Both the position numbers and the translations under genes were made by a program. Below, in pieces: positions 11,546-23,611 of a stretch of DNA of 51,467 nucleotides; position 1 is the first letter of the stretch, and each line of letters begins with the position of its first letter. This DNA is from Penium margaritaceum (lineage: Eukaryota; Streptophyta; Zygnematophyceae; Desmidiales; Peniaceae). A model generated the notes under the pieces. It did no database searches. It was not told the DNA's origin and saw only the letters and a program-made list of their open reading frames with translations. The stretch spans positions 20,382 through 71,848 of the forward strand of contig SZWC01014979.1 of assembly GCA_023375785.1 (NCBI GenBank), in the 5' to 3' direction.

Positions 11546-14500
11546 GTCCTTTTCTCCACATTGCCCTCTTCATGATCATCCAATCAATAATTGTTATCAG
11601 TGTCATTGGTTGTGCTAATCGTAGAGACAACTCAAGTTGAAGCTCCATCATGAAAACGAGCATGTTCGAACTTGCCATCACACAAGAGCTTTACAACAAT
11701 GTCAAAGTGTCAAGTAGAAATTGAGAAATACGATTTTAGAAAGTTCTCCCTCTTTACTCAATGAATGGTGAACCTACGTGCATCATCATTCAACTTGAAA
11801 ACTACAGCCAATAGATGTTCATGGAAAATGAGAGAATGGTGGAACCTTAAATAGAGCTACTTGAAGGTGGTCTTGCTCATCTACGCCCATAACTTCCATC
11901 CATCTATCACTTGTGGACCTCCCACTAACATAGTGAGCTATGATGTATGTTGTCTGTGCAATGTTATTGTGGCCAACATCATAGTTGATCCTAGGGTGCT
12001 ATAGGAAATCCTCTTTGTATGGGATAAAATGCAATCACCTCACCCGTCATTTATCTTGTTAGATAAATTTATGTAAAGGACATAATGGATGACCTTAACA
12101 TGTTAAAAAAAAATTATGATGCCATGTTGATATGCAGTTGACAAAGCTGGTAATGATTGAGTGTCGGTATGTTTTCCACCATGTATTTTCCAGATGTTGC
12201 TAATAAGATTTCTTTTTCTATTCCTAGTGTGAAAAATGTACACCATATAGAAACAACCATGATTTCCTCAAGCATATACTTTAATCCTCTTATCGAAAAT
12301 GTAAAAAAAAACATTATTTGTGAATTTTGACAAAAGTTACGGCTCATGTTTCCAAAATGCACTTTATGCACCATGCATTGCAATAGCAGCCATTCAATGG
12401 TATAGAAAAATGGTCAACATGGATAGTAATCTCTCTTCAATGGTTATAGCTACGTCATGCAAATTGCTCAATTTCTTCAAGTACATAACCATGTTGTGCG
12501 GGTATGTTGAAATCTTGTTCAACACAAAAATGAAGCACAACGGGACTGCTCTTACTCCAAGATGGCTTCGATGTTTCCATTGCTTTGAAGAAAAAGCAGA
12601 ATAATATTAACACACGAAAAACTGGACTTACCTAAAACCACAATTCACCGCATACCATATGCAGCCCATGCTTTCGATTCTTACCATTTGAAAAGATATG
12701 AAGAGAGTTTATGGAAATGTAGCTATTGGAACCCTTTAATTCTTACTCCAGAACTTTCAGATGTACAGTGGTAGTATGCAACTAGGGGGCTTACAGAATG
12801 CAACACTAAGAAAAAAATTGAATAGGTTTTTGGGGTAGGCATTTCAAATGAGACCTAGAAAGCACTCCACTTTCAAGATCCTTATGATTGGCAAAGTATG
12901 AGAAATGCCACAACGAGTATTTATGCACGGATTTATGAAGCACAAAGTGCATATCTATTCTACTTCATAAACTCCCTTGGACCTTATGAATATAATAACA
13001 ATGCCAAACATGCACGTTCTTGAGGAGCTAATGCAGAGTTTTGGTCAATAATGTAGAAGAAAACATTATGACGGCCATTTGTGTTTCTAAGTTGTACATT
13101 GTGTCAAGTTCAATGCGATAAACGTGCAACTTGCATGTACCATAAAGTGAGCTACCATGAACAAGGAATTTCATGAGGCACACATGTAGAAATAGAAAAA
13201 AAATACAATGTTCTTTTTGTGCATGCTACGTTGTTTCAATATCTCGAAAGGGACCCTCGATCCTTTTGTAGCCCAATACTTAGAACACAAATCTTGCAGT
13301 CAGTATCAATGCACACCTTTCTAGAAATCTCAAATTGCATTTTATGATACATTGAAGGAGGTGGAACCCTCATGGATATCAGCGAGGTTGACCATTCCAA
13401 TTCAAGAAACAAACAATAAAACACCCTTAGATGTGCTCATTCCCTTTATTGATGCTATGGTTGGCATTTTTCTGCAATTTCATTTTGCCACAATTGGTAA
13501 TAATCAACACCTTTGGTGATTGTTTCTACACGCACACAACACATTACAAAAAGTGACACTTCTCATGTTGTGTATGAGGGCAATCGATGTAAAAGAGGTA
13601 AGGAATTATTATCTAAGCATTTCTATAATACGATTTTTCGAGTTTGATAAAATTGTTTTGTACAAGCAAGACAAGATTGTGGAGCAAAAACACTTCATTA
13701 GTAAAGGAAACATTCCATTCATATTGTGTGATCTATGTTTAACAAGATTTATTGACAGTGTTAGCAGTATATCTTTGTGCATTATAGTATTTACCGTATG
13801 CTTGTCTAATTTTTATACAAAGAATTTATTTTCCCCTCATAAGATGTTAATGTTATTAAAAAATCAAATAAAAAGTCATGCCAAAATCCTCAAAGAAATG
13901 TTCTTAACTGGCCATCATAGAACATGGGAAGATGTACTATGTCATGTTGAAAGCACAACTGAACGGAAAACGATTAGATTGAATGGGTAATTCCTTTGAT
14001 CTCATACATTCATCCATTAAAACAAATGCTAAGATTCACATGTACATGTCAAAGAGTGCTTTCTCCTTCCTACATGAAAGTGAAACCAACCAATATAAAC
14101 ATTCTAAACAAAAATTATGCCATCATTCACTCTTCATGCCACATTAACATCCTTGCACTGATGAATTTGTGCATGATCAAAGCTGTAGGAAACTCTACAT
14201 TTATAACCTCATCATGTTAAATTCAAAAATCTGAAGATAAACTTTGCTTCTTTTTTAAAAATGTCTACAACAACCCGTGTCTTATAGACTAAGTAATAAT
14301 CCATTTGAAGAAATACGTTTTTAGTAGTTATGAAAGCCTATAGATAAAAGAAACGAATGTTGGGAGACTCAAGAAATAGCTGGGGTATGGAAAATGTAAT
14401 GTGTGTAAGATTCTGACAAGAGAAGTAAAGGAAACATGATGCACACGTAGTCAAACTTAAAGGGTCCATAATTTCTATTAGAAATGAATGGGAAAGGAAA

Positions 14501-14714
14501 CTAGGTATTCTCTACCATAAAACAACCATTTCGTTATCATGGGAGAAACATGGTGGTCGCATAATTACGTGAAGTCAGCGGTAATGTAGCGTGACAGAGA
14601 GATAATTGTGTGAAAAAATGTGAGACACACAAACCTTTAATTTGACAGCAACTTGTGGCAAGCCAGAGTATTGTTTAAGCATCCACCATGTGAAGGATCC
14701 TAAGAAAATAAATA
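11546..14714. other. AT-rich DNA without a recognisable gene
   Basis: Moderately AT-rich sequence between the plus-oriented tract 2 and the inverted tract 3. The longest frame is 13,520-13,990 (+, 156 codons). It has no motif, domain or signal peptide I can identify, and its composition equals its surroundings, so I treat it as chance. No LTR, RT or transposase motif was seen. Confidence 0.45.
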
Positions 14715-15985
14715 GAGAAGGAAAACAAACATATACACTCATGGAAGCACTTACAAACAGAAAAATACATAAACAAACAAACGAAAAGATAAAGAGATGA
14801 AAAACAAATTTGACAGACAGAAAAAAATTGATAGAATGAGAGACACATTTATGTACATTCATGTAGACAAAAATATTGAAAAATAAATAGATGGACAGGC
14901 TTAGAGAAACCTACACAAACATAATGATAAACATACACACAAGCAAAAACAAATAGGAGAAAAGAAAAATATTTGTAAAATAAGAAAAGAAAAAACAAAC
15001 ATAAAAAATGATTGATGAAAACTCAAAAACAGGAGCTCACACAAATAGGAAGACAACCGTATAAAACAATAGGAGAAAATACAGTTATAAATATAAAAGC
15101 ATATTAATAACCATATGGATAGAACGGTAGAAGGAAAGGTATAAAAACAAGAATAAATACAAATTAATGGATAAATGTTTTTTCCAAATGATAAACACAA
15201 AGACAAAATACCATAAATACATAAAAAAATAGACAAAAATATAGATAAACAAAGAAATACACATAAAAGCACACATAGAGGGATATTTGGATAGTGGAAA
15301 GGAAAAAATAGATAAAAATACTTAAGAAATAAACATAAAGAAACATTAAAAAACAAGTATAAAGAAGTAGATGATAATGCACAAATAGGAAAAGAAACAT
15401 TTTAACATATAGATAGAAATACCAAAAAAAGATCAGCACATATAAAGATGAATGCACACCTAGTCATACATAGAAGAAAATGATCACACATGCAACCAAA
15501 ACTAAACAACGAATATTTCTGTGAAAATTGAAAAAAAAAGTATGAAAATTAAAGTAGAAAAACATACAAACATGAGAAAGACATAAAGAGGAATAATAAA
15601 TTTCAAACTCACTGATTGAATGATTGAATGATTGACAGATTGATGGGCACAAAAAGAGAAGGATCAACATAAAAAAAATAGAGAACAACCCAATAGACAA
15701 GCACTCATGTAGATGTAATGGTTGTGTATCTGAACAAAAACAAGAAGACACAGATGGAAAGACAAAAAGACACATGGAAAAACAGAAAGACATAAAGATA
15801 ACCATAGGCAAAGACAAACGTACAAGAGGCCAAATACATAAATTGGAAGCATGTGGACAAAAATCTAAAACGATCCACAGTCAAACAAATTGAAACATGT
15901 ACAAAAGAAAAATGGAGATACAAATAGAAAACATACACACAAACATTACAAAAATGAAAAATTGAAAGACAAAATGTGGCTATGG
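14715..15985 (-). repeat. Degenerate pyrimidine-rich tract 3, inverted
   Basis: The plus strand is A-rich (ACAAACA, ATAGATA, AAAGACA words). Its reverse complement has the word usage of tracts 1 and 2. Read on the minus strand, the bases just before the tract (about 15,970-16,020) resemble the spacer/tract junctions at about 3750-3800 and 6850-6910, including a TTTGTCTTTCAAT-like start. I found no convincing homology further upstream. Minus-strand frames here are low-complexity artefacts. Confidence 0.65.
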
Positions 15986-17927
15986 ATGAACGTCCTTGGC
16001 TTGCTCGTAAGGGTGCATGAATGTTTCCAGCAGCTCTACCAAGTTTTGGCCTCCAACTCCTTGTTGTGATAGAAGTCTTCATGCACTACGCAGTAATGGT
16101 AAACTATTTTGAGTGGCCTAAGTGACCCATAAACATGAGAGTATCACATGTGAGAAAACATTCAACGTTACAAAGAAATTCAGTCATACACCTATCAATT
16201 GATTGTCTCATTAGGGAAATTTTCCAAATGACTACCTTCCACAGTCATTGTGCAATTTGATGCAACACATGACACTTATCATTGGTCAAGGTGACATTAA
16301 TCCGTAGGAAAACCGTTGTCAATGGCTAAAATGGCGTTTGATGATTTTGTTCAACTCATTGATACGACACATGTCTATGCACATTATGTTACACTTTCAA
16401 TTGTTTACAATGTTTCTTGGTTTAGAGAGAGAAGTTATTCATCGATTAACAAGGCACGGTGAAACCGATGGGGCACATGGTGACTGAAGTTTTGAAGAGT
16501 AACTTTGTACTTTTCAAAAGCGCAGCGCATAGAATTCATTCTTCGTAAAGCTTGGCACTTTGATGTTTCATTTTTTCATCTCAAGCAAGAAGTGCTTGTA
16601 ACTGAGAAAAGCGTGGCACATAGTGAATTTACTGTTCCTCTATAGGCTCGCATGGCTCGTAGCAAACGGAAGGGTCGGACCAGTCCACTTTTGGCGCACG
16701 GTTTGCGATGCATTCCCTCGATTTTGGCGTTGGAAAATATTTCCTGGACTGAAAACATACTGAAATCTGGTACAATTGATCGATGCTCGCTGGAGAAAAG
16801 AACGTCAAATGGATGTGAGGACGCTCAAAACTAGGTGAAAAAAAAAGCGTCGGTGGACAAACAAAAAAGCTTTGTTTACGTGCACTTGGAAGGTTCCCAG
16901 TCCCTTTTCAAACAATTGAATTCTTTTCCAATTGCACGATAAGGTAGTTTCTAGCCTTGCCTTGAGGCCATGACCATGTTTGCGGCTAGTTGGTCCTACA
17001 TTCGTGAGCTGAACGCCATCGGACACACTTTTTCTCATTCTTTCCGAATACGTCTGAGCACAAGCTAGCCGCCAACTACAACATTGACACATCCCCATCT
17101 TGTGCAAAGAAATCTTGTACAATTTTTGCCGTTTGTTTGATTACTGAAGCACAATAACTGATAGATAGCATGTTTAGTAAGCAATACTGCTCATAAGCTC
17201 GTCTACACTGGGCTGTGCAGAATGTCGGTTCAAGAATAGTTTGCCTTACATTGAGGGCTTACCGACAGCGACGTGGACGGCTGGACTTCTAAGCCACTGC
17301 GAACAGTGGGTGCGGCTGCTAAATGCTGGAATGCGTCGTTGGGGCTCCTCAACAATGGATTCCAGCGATGGGCAGTCGGTCCTCTCCGCGTTATTTATGC
17401 CTTAAAGTTCGTCCACGTTGAGTGGCTGGGCCCTCCACATTGATTCATCTGGAAGAACGTCTTTCTTCCCTTGTTCAGCAATCCTGGCGAGCCCCACATG
17501 GCAGACGAATGGTTGAACAGAATCTTCCCAACAATCCATGTTTCCACCAATCACGTGTGAACGTCCATAGTTGAAAGCTCGATGCTCGTCCGCAGTTGTA
17601 AAAAGGTCAATTTGGACCTAACCGCCTGCATCGTTTGCCTAACCGACGATGAAAATGACGAGAATGCAGGGTGAGGTGTTTGGACTAGGAAAGTCCTCCG
17701 ACAAAAAGGTGCAAAGATCTGTCAGATAGCGCTCAACGATGAATTCCAGCGTTAACCAGCCCATTACAAGTGACCGCAATTGTCCGCCCAACTGCGGAAC
17801 TCAGCCAGGAACCAGACGCCCTCTCAACACGCTTGACAATTGAATTCGATTGCATCACCTGTCATTTGTCGCTACTCATGTCGTTAGTTGCTGGACACTC
17901 AACCTCTCCTCAAGAACTGATCTCACA
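15986..17927. other. Unassigned DNA upstream of the retroelement nest
   Basis: Composition shifts from AT-rich to near-balanced around 16.6-17.9 kb, more like the retroelements than the tract region. Frames at 16,652-16,834 (+) and 16,805-17,122 (-) match nothing I know. A short motif reading GCTGGAAT on one strand and ATTCCAGC on the other occurs at 17,325-17,341, 17,350-17,366 and 17,734-17,750. It may be a decayed element fragment. Confidence 0.35.
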
Positions 17928-18494
17928 TGTTGACATGACCAGATGAGGGGTCCTAATCAGTGATACGGTCTAGACAAAACCAATAACCTAGCTCTAGCTG
18001 GTGTGCATAAATATTTGCACTTTTATAGCCCGTCGATTTCTAGGGTTTTACTTCAACCGGTGGGGGGCCTATTGGCCGAATAACCTGTTCTGGGATTTTC
18101 CATTCTCAAAGCCTCGGGCTACTTCAACCCCCTTGAAGAAGCAACGGCCAAAGTGTCACCAACAATATTGTTGTTTTGATATTGTTCAGTCAACATCTTG
18201 ACAGTGCCGAATATTTAAAAATCCGCACATAACCCCCCAATTTCTCAATGGAACTTCTCAAAGCAGCCACCCATGGAGCAACCTCACACGCATCTCTCAA
18301 ATCAAGCACCAATAACTCAACATGTGCCTCATTCTCATTCTTAATGTTGCATGTATGTGACCAACTAACTCAACACTTGATATCGAAGTACACATACCGC
18401 TAATCACAGATTTCCCAAGTCTAAAAAATTTCTTAATCGTGTTCTCCCTTGCATCTTTCCCTGTTCACCGCCCAAGCTTCCGACTGGCATAACA
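17928..18494 (+). repeat. CHR-1 5' LTR
   Basis: Aligns with 41,853-42,395 through TGTT-ACAT at the start, TTTTCCATT followed by AAAGCCTCGG, AAGTGTCAC, the CACCCATGG block, CTCATTCTCATTCT, and AAGTACAC with ACCGCTAATCA. Ends ACTTCCGACTGGCATAACA. Heavily diverged from its partner, so the insertion is old. The exact start is inferred from alignment to the better-preserved 3' copy. Confidence 0.7.
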
Positions 18495-18496
18495 CC

Positions 18497-18508
18497 TAGT
18501 CTCAAAGC
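18497..18508 (+). other. CHR-1 primer-binding site (degenerate)
   Basis: TAGTCTCAAAGC lies two bases after the LTR end and matches 9 of 12 positions of TGGTATCAGAGC, the complement of the initiator-Met tRNA 3' end used by many plant LTR elements. The two-base offset equals that of CHR-3. Confidence 0.55.
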
Positions 18509-19560
18509 ATAACACTTATTGAGGGACAAGCATGGAATTCACTCATTAGGAGGATTACCTTGTACGAGTCAATAACGCATCTCGCAAATCAAGACTTTGT
18601 CAACTTCACAACTACGAAATGATTGGATTGAGGATATCAATGTCAACAAAGACCCGTTCCCTAGCTTTTGAAGATGAAGCCGACCGATGCGTGTGAGGTT
18701 GCGAAAGGAACGAAGTGACAAGTAACAAAGAAAACTTCCGGAGACATTGAAGACGACCCATTGCTGGTCTTTGATAACAAAGTACACGCAAAGATTGTGC
18801 AAGATCATGGTCGACACCGACCTCTCCTTAGACAAGCTGTGTTTTCACCATAACGACCTAAAACATGACATTTAACGAGCAATCGTAATCTACGGCATGT
18901 AAAGTGACCAACCGTAGATGATTGTAGTAGCCAAGAGGATCAGTAACACTGACTACAATGCTCAGATCCATGAATCATGTGCCTAGCGACACTAAACCAC
19001 AATTATCATGGTGGCTGAACATTACAGCCAAGGGACTCCTCATCCCCGACGGAAGTCGACACAGTCAGTCAGCATGATCAATGGCTTTGCTACAACTATG
19101 AAAGACGTGGTCTCATTGCTTGTAACCGTAATGATCAAAAGCAAGCCAAAAGGGGGAGAATTCATGGAAAATGAGTCCAAAAATATCAAAAGCAGAATAC
19201 ACAACTCTTGTCTACAAACAACAATCTACGCCAATTGATTGGCCACCTAAATGGTTGAAATCTCCTCAGAGGGAGGTACTTGAGATCGAAAAGTTTGACG
19301 AGGGATACGATGACGTCAAACAGGCATTACAAAGAAGAGTGCGAAAAAGAGGTTGTAACAGCCGACAAACGATACCAGCATTGTTCAGGGTAGGGGCCTC
19401 ACACAACTTTAAAAGCAATGAAGATTTGGAAGCTAGGTTTATCGACCAAACCATGAGTGCTTGAAGGAAAAATAGTTGAAGAAAGGTTGAAAATATGTCA
19501 ACTAAGTGAACCACTTCAACGTCAAATCAGAGATCTACTTGATGGAAAACTTTTATGGTC
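18509..19560 (+). pseudogene. CHR-1 gag/protease remnant
   Basis: Region expected to encode gag and aspartic protease. Gag is unrecognisable. Around 19,378-19,440 the frame reads LFRVGASHNFKSNEDLEARF, which resembles the retropepsin active-site segment DSGASHNFIS with the catalytic Asp-Ser replaced by Arg-Val. Surrounding frames have several stops. Placement between the primer site and the linker before RT supports the call. Confidence 0.55.
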
Positions 19561-20294
19561 ATGTCCAATGGCTGATGAGAAAATCATCCTCAGGCAAAAT
19601 TTCCTGTGCCAATTCAATCCATTGGCAGATTAGAGTATCGTAGCCATCGAAGTGGACATCGACGGCAAAAAACGAACACTGCCACTTGTCGAAGCAACAA
19701 GGTAAGTAATAGAACCTTAGGAAAAACAACGGATCCTACTGATCTCACTTGATGTGGCTAAGCAATACATGCAATGAGGGGCTTGTGCATGGCTTGTCCA
19801 TGTAGAACCACATAACAAGGAAGCGGTCATGTCGGCTGACTCATCATATCGAATGGCATCAATCGTAGTAGAGAACTTTGCGATGGTTCTGAAGACGTTT
19901 GCACCTCTCATCCCATGATTTGTGGACATCTTCCCGTCAAAACTGCGGCAAACCCTATTGCCAAAATGCAACACCAACCATTGCATTGAGTTGAAGCCTG
20001 GTAGTAGATGGACTATTAGGGGAACCGAACGGTCTGTCAGTACATGGTCGCTCGGTCAGTATGTGGTCGCTCATCCAAAAACAGATGAGCGACCATGTAC
20101 TGACCGCGCTCAAGCAACGACTCGACGGGATGCTCATACAAGGATTCATTTTACCATCCACCTCTCTATACACCTCACCCGTCCCATTTTTACAAAAAAA
20201 AACTAACGGAACGAGGATGTGCATGGATTACCACGCGTTGAATGACATAACCATCAAGAACCGATACCCCCTCCCTTGTGCCGACGAACTCTTA
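19561..20294 (+). pseudogene. CHR-1 linker and N-terminal RT half
   Basis: The linker (IVAIEVDIDGKKRTLPL, SLDVAKQYMQ, CAWLVHVE) aligns in order with the linker of the minus-strand relative at about 46.5-46.8 kb. The RT start shows HCIELKPGSR, then LKQRLDGMLIQGFILPS, MCMDYHALNDITIKNRYPLP and ADELL, the fingers region of gypsy RT. Coding stops exactly at the CHR-2 5' LTR and resumes at 34,202. Several stops and a local inverted duplication break the frame. Confidence 0.8.
20037..20103 (+). repeat. Local quasi-palindrome within CHR-1 RT
   Basis: TCAGTACATGGTCGCTC at 20,037-20,053 is a perfect inverted copy of 20,087-20,103. A second near copy at 20,056-20,075 pairs with 20,084-20,103 with two mismatches and an 8-base loop. 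Only the right-hand copy fits the RT reading frame, so the left copies look like templated insertions. Confidence 0.85.
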
Positions 20295-20682
20295 TATAAT
20301 GAGGTGCCTCTATTTTCCCATAATACTCGAGGCCATAACAAAGCTTCGGGGAGATGTGGCCCATTTCCCCATTTTGAAAATTCAGGTCTGGGTCGAGCTT
20401 AAGTTTGCTTCACCATAGACGTAAGGAGGAGGAGGTAAGCATGCGGGCATGCAAGGGGCTATTATGCTCATAACTTGCGTGGTACTCTCAACAAGCTACG
20501 AGAGGGTGGATTTATCCTCTTGCTACAGAATGTGTGATGCACGCTATCCATCAAGGGGTCCCCTTTCACAAGATGGCCCCCAAAAGCGTAAACGGTCAAC
20601 GGATTCAGCAGATCCATTGACTGCGACCGCGCGACGGTCATTGTACCACCAGTGGCGTGTGCAACAAGGTGACCGTACCCAC
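20295..20682 (+). repeat. CHR-2 5' LTR, left piece
   Basis: Aligns with 33,456-33,850: GGCCCATTTCCC, CTTGCGTGG, GTGTGTGAAGCATGCT/TGTGTGATGCACGCT, CCAAAAGCG, CCATTGACTGCGACCGCG and ACCAGTGGC. It stops at CCCAC (20,678-20,682), the TSD of the CHR-3 composite. The remainder of the LTR resumes at 28,352 with the other CCCAC copy. Confidence 0.8.
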
Positions 20683-21606
20683 GATGAATGAAGGGATGCC
20701 CAACGTGACGGTCACACGCTGAGCCCTTGGGATAAGCCTCCAACCGTCCACCCCTTGGTTTATCCAACAAATCCTTGACATGCCAGATGACCGTCTCTTA
20801 GTAAGAAGAACACTGCTCATGACTGCATTTCCAACCTTGCGACTCTCTCGACGCGGTTTACATTAAGGAACGCTATGGAAGTCTTGCATGATCAAATGGA
20901 AGTGTGAGAGAAAATACCAGAAGTACAAGGGGATTTGGTCAAGGAATGAATCCTTAGAATTGATCGATCTTTACAATGCAAGGTAAAAAATCTCTGGGTA
21001 AGATTGGAATACCTAGAATAACGCATAGGCTTTCTGGTGTACTAGCCCCTATGATTCAGCCAAGATCTCCTCGACAATTTGAAGCTCCCTATTGGGTTGC
21101 AATCATGCAAACAACACATCCTTAATGCATGGTGCATTACCGGCTTTCAAACGTAGCAAAGAGAACATGAATCAGTGGAGAAATGGTTGACTTATGGCTG
21201 TCTGAGTGCTCCACCCGTGACTTGCATTCGTAGCACCGTCAGCGGGGATCACAACCACTCAGAGCACACTTTCCTGTGAATGCAACTTGAGTTGCCATCT
21301 CGAAGCGCCCATGGACCCCAATGAAACTTGTCTCATTGGCTAATCCTCCATCCACAGACGCTTTGGCTGCACTGGGCACGAAAGTCGCTACAGTGTGATT
21401 TGGGTCAAACCAGTACGCCTTCTCTTTTCTAGAGGTGCACCTCCCACCATTGCATGGCCATATCTTTCTTGTCCTTCCACCAAATGACCCGCTTTTTGGG
21501 TCTGTTTTGCATGGTTCCTTACCTAAAATAAAATGGGAGAATCAAGAAATAATCTTAATTTAGCATGACGACGTAATCACCGCCGCGACTGGCGGCTCCA
21601 ATAACA
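20683..21606 (-). repeat. CHR-3 3' LTR (complete, minus)
   Basis: 924 bp. On the minus strand it begins TGTTATTGGAGCC and ends near CATTCATC. It aligns along its whole length with 27,435-28,351 read on plus, and over its U5 side with 26,766-27,432. Shared marks include GGCGGTGAT, GGGTCATTTGGT, CTCCAC..GTGGAGCACTCA, and GAGAGAGTCGC. LTR copies differ at very roughly a quarter of positions by eye. Confidence 0.8.
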
Positions 21607-21621
21607 TCAACCCTCCTCTAA
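21607..21621 (-). promoter_or_regulatory. CHR-3 polypurine tract
   Basis: On the minus strand the bases TTAGAGGAGGGTTGA directly precede the LTR start TGTTATT, the expected plus-strand priming site for reverse transcription. Confidence 0.6.
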
Positions 21622-22090
21622 CGATGCACTCTCCTGGTGCATACCACATAACATGAGGACCATGTTGACAGTACTACCCCTATGGAAATCAGATTCGGGA
21701 ATCAAGCAGTTGTGCTCTGGCCCATAGCCAAGCCATTGCACCAGGTATTGTCATGCGTTACTGCACCGAAGGTGCCGGAGGAGCATTTTCTTTAGCACGT
21801 ATTCCTCCTCACCCTCCACCATGGGCGCTCCACACAGGAGGAGCATGTCCACGCGCTGTGAGCTGTACATCCAACTCCTTGTAGGCCTTAAGGATGTGAG
21901 CATGGAATCGGGATGAATCCCATAGTGGTCCAGTAGCTCCAACTCGTTGCTCACCGCAGGCTTGAGCTTGTCACTGTCCATTTCTACCAAGAGTAGGTTG
22001 TGTAATCTCAACAGACCCCTTTCTCCCACTGAGAACTCCTTGTATGTCCGATGCTTATCCGCTTGCACAAAATCTACTACTGTGCCTTGT
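21622..22090 (-). pseudogene. CHR-3 integrase C-terminal region and chromodomain
   Basis: Minus-strand frame around 22,068-21,751 starts ADKHRTYKEFSVGERGLLRL, the segment after the integrase core that in this family reads ADKHR..FQVGDRVWL. Further on are EEEYVLKKMLLRHLR and, after a frame change, QYLVQWLGYGPEHN, a chromodomain signature (Tyr-Leu-Val-x-Trp-x-Gly-Tyr). In chromoviruses this domain directs integration to particular chromatin. A stop and at least one frameshift are present. Confidence 0.75.
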
Positions 22091-22742
22091 GAAGCATTTC
22101 ACGTATGTCCCACCATATGTCCTTGAAGTCATTTGCAACTTGTTGCACCGCGGGTAGATCTGATTTCGTCGTTATGTCCGCGGGACATGCAGGTTGCACC
22201 CAATAAAACAACTGAAAGGGAGACCTCCCCGTCAAGACGTGCATGGCTCAGTTGTAGGCAAACTCAGCCAGTAGGAGCTTGTATTTCCATCCCACACCAT
22301 CTGGATCTAAGATCCCCCACAACAGCTGCTCCATGGTCTGATTGGTGCGCTAAGTCTGGGTATCCTTTTGAGGATAGTAGGTTGATGAAACAGACACACA
22401 AGTGCTTAGTTTCTTGAAGAATTCCTCCCAAAAGTGAAAGGTGAAGCACAATTTGCGATCCAAAATCAACCACTTTGGCGCCCCGTGACATGTTGTTAGA
22501 GGATTTCAGCCGTCTCCACCACGGTGACTATCTCTGTGTATGGAATGAAGTGCGCCATCTTGCTCAACCGGTCCACCACCACCACCACCACCACAACCAT
22601 GGTACTGCCTAGTGGGCCTCGTGGAATACCCCCATAAAGTCCAGTAAGTTGTGCTTCCACAGGTGCTCCGACACCTGTAGCGGCTGCAGCTCTCCTGACG
22701 CCCCTTCCCTCCGTGTAAGGCTGTACACAGATCATATTTGTG
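22091..22742 (-). pseudogene. CHR-3 integrase catalytic part
   Basis: Read downward on minus: HKYDLCTALHGGK (linker after the zinc finger), a Val run then DRLSKMAHFIPYTE (first catalytic Asp strand), VDFGSQ..F in place of DRGPQFTS, FINLLSSKGY/YYPQKDTQT in place of YHPQTDGQTE, and WKYKLLLAEFAYN. The core is recognisable but spread over two or more frames. The first Asp strand has been lengthened by a GTG repeat (22,573-22,594 on plus). The zinc-finger part is separated from it by the 22,743-23,611 insertion. Confidence 0.75.
22573..22594 (+). repeat. (CCA)n trinucleotide inside the CHR-3 integrase
   Basis: About seven CCA units. On the coding (minus) strand they read GTG and lengthen the natural Val-Val-Val-Asp strand to nine Val. 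This looks like slippage in an already GTG-rich codon run. Confidence 0.85.
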
Positions 22743-23611
22743 GATCTTGTGAAGGATCCAGATCCGTGGGACGAATCCTTCACCTAGATCTGGATCCGGG
22801 GATCCGGATCCTGGATGCGGATCCATGGATCTGGATCCTAGATAAAAAAAAAAACTTTGTTTTGGACAGCTCATCAATGAATGAACCTGAAGTTGTACAA
22901 TGAGAAAAGGAGAAGGTTAGTGTCGACTATGGCCAGTTTACACATTTTTGTGTGAGTGCAGGAGTAATCTCTAAGCGCTACAGTCCATGCCAACCAAACA
23001 TCAGACATGGTTGCATGCTGATGTGGCATGCACTTCTGCCACATCCACATAACACTATTGTGATCTACTTCTCTGTTAACTCATTCAATGTTCAAATGAC
23101 TGAACAACTGTTTGACTGTTCAAACGTCAAATGAATGTTGGAAGACCAAACAGTGTGGGAGCATCTTTTGGTCACTGAATCCATTTCCTGCAATAGGAAT
23201 AGCTCCAATTGGTCCTCATCTATCCACACGAAAGTGGCTTGGAACCCAACCTCTACTAATCTGAGGCTCGACACCACGAAAGCTGTATTGACTAACGACC
23301 AAAAAAAGACAATGATGTGTCATCTGACATACTCGACATGTTCTTTTTGCGTGGTGGTTGAACTTTGCCTCACACAAAAACCAAGGCGCACATCTTGACC
23401 GTTCGAATTAAAGAAAGTAGTACATATGTTGTATGCAAGACATGACCAGAACTCTCACCGAGTTTTCTCAGCCCCCGTATCCTCCACAAGGATCTGATTT
23501 TGGAACCTAGGGTATACAACGGATCCTAAAGCCTTGATTTGGATCCGTGGATCAGGATTTGGATTCGGATTTTTGGGTAGTTCCCATGGATCGTAGAATT
23601 TGTGTGCAACA
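22743..23611. mobile_element. Unclassified insertion with GGATCC-rich ends
   Basis: About 870 bp separating two parts of the CHR-3 integrase. Removing it joins IEIKSQR to HKYDL, the expected order. The left end (22,743-22,845) holds about seven GATCC words in degenerate GGATCC/GATCTG series. The right end (23,483-23,590) holds further GGATCC/GGATTC words. The middle is AT-richer with A-runs near 22,848 and 23,300 and no recognisable coding domain. I could not define a TSD or terminal inverted repeats, so its mechanism is unknown. Confidence 0.6.

Noticed and set aside
13520..13990. 156-codon plus-strand frame as a possible host gene
   Set aside because: No recognisable domain, composition equal to its surroundings, no splice or promoter context to support it.
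17325..17750. GCTGGAAT/ATTCCAGC words as a transposon terminus
   Set aside because: Only three short imperfect occurrences, no consistent spacing and no flanking duplication.
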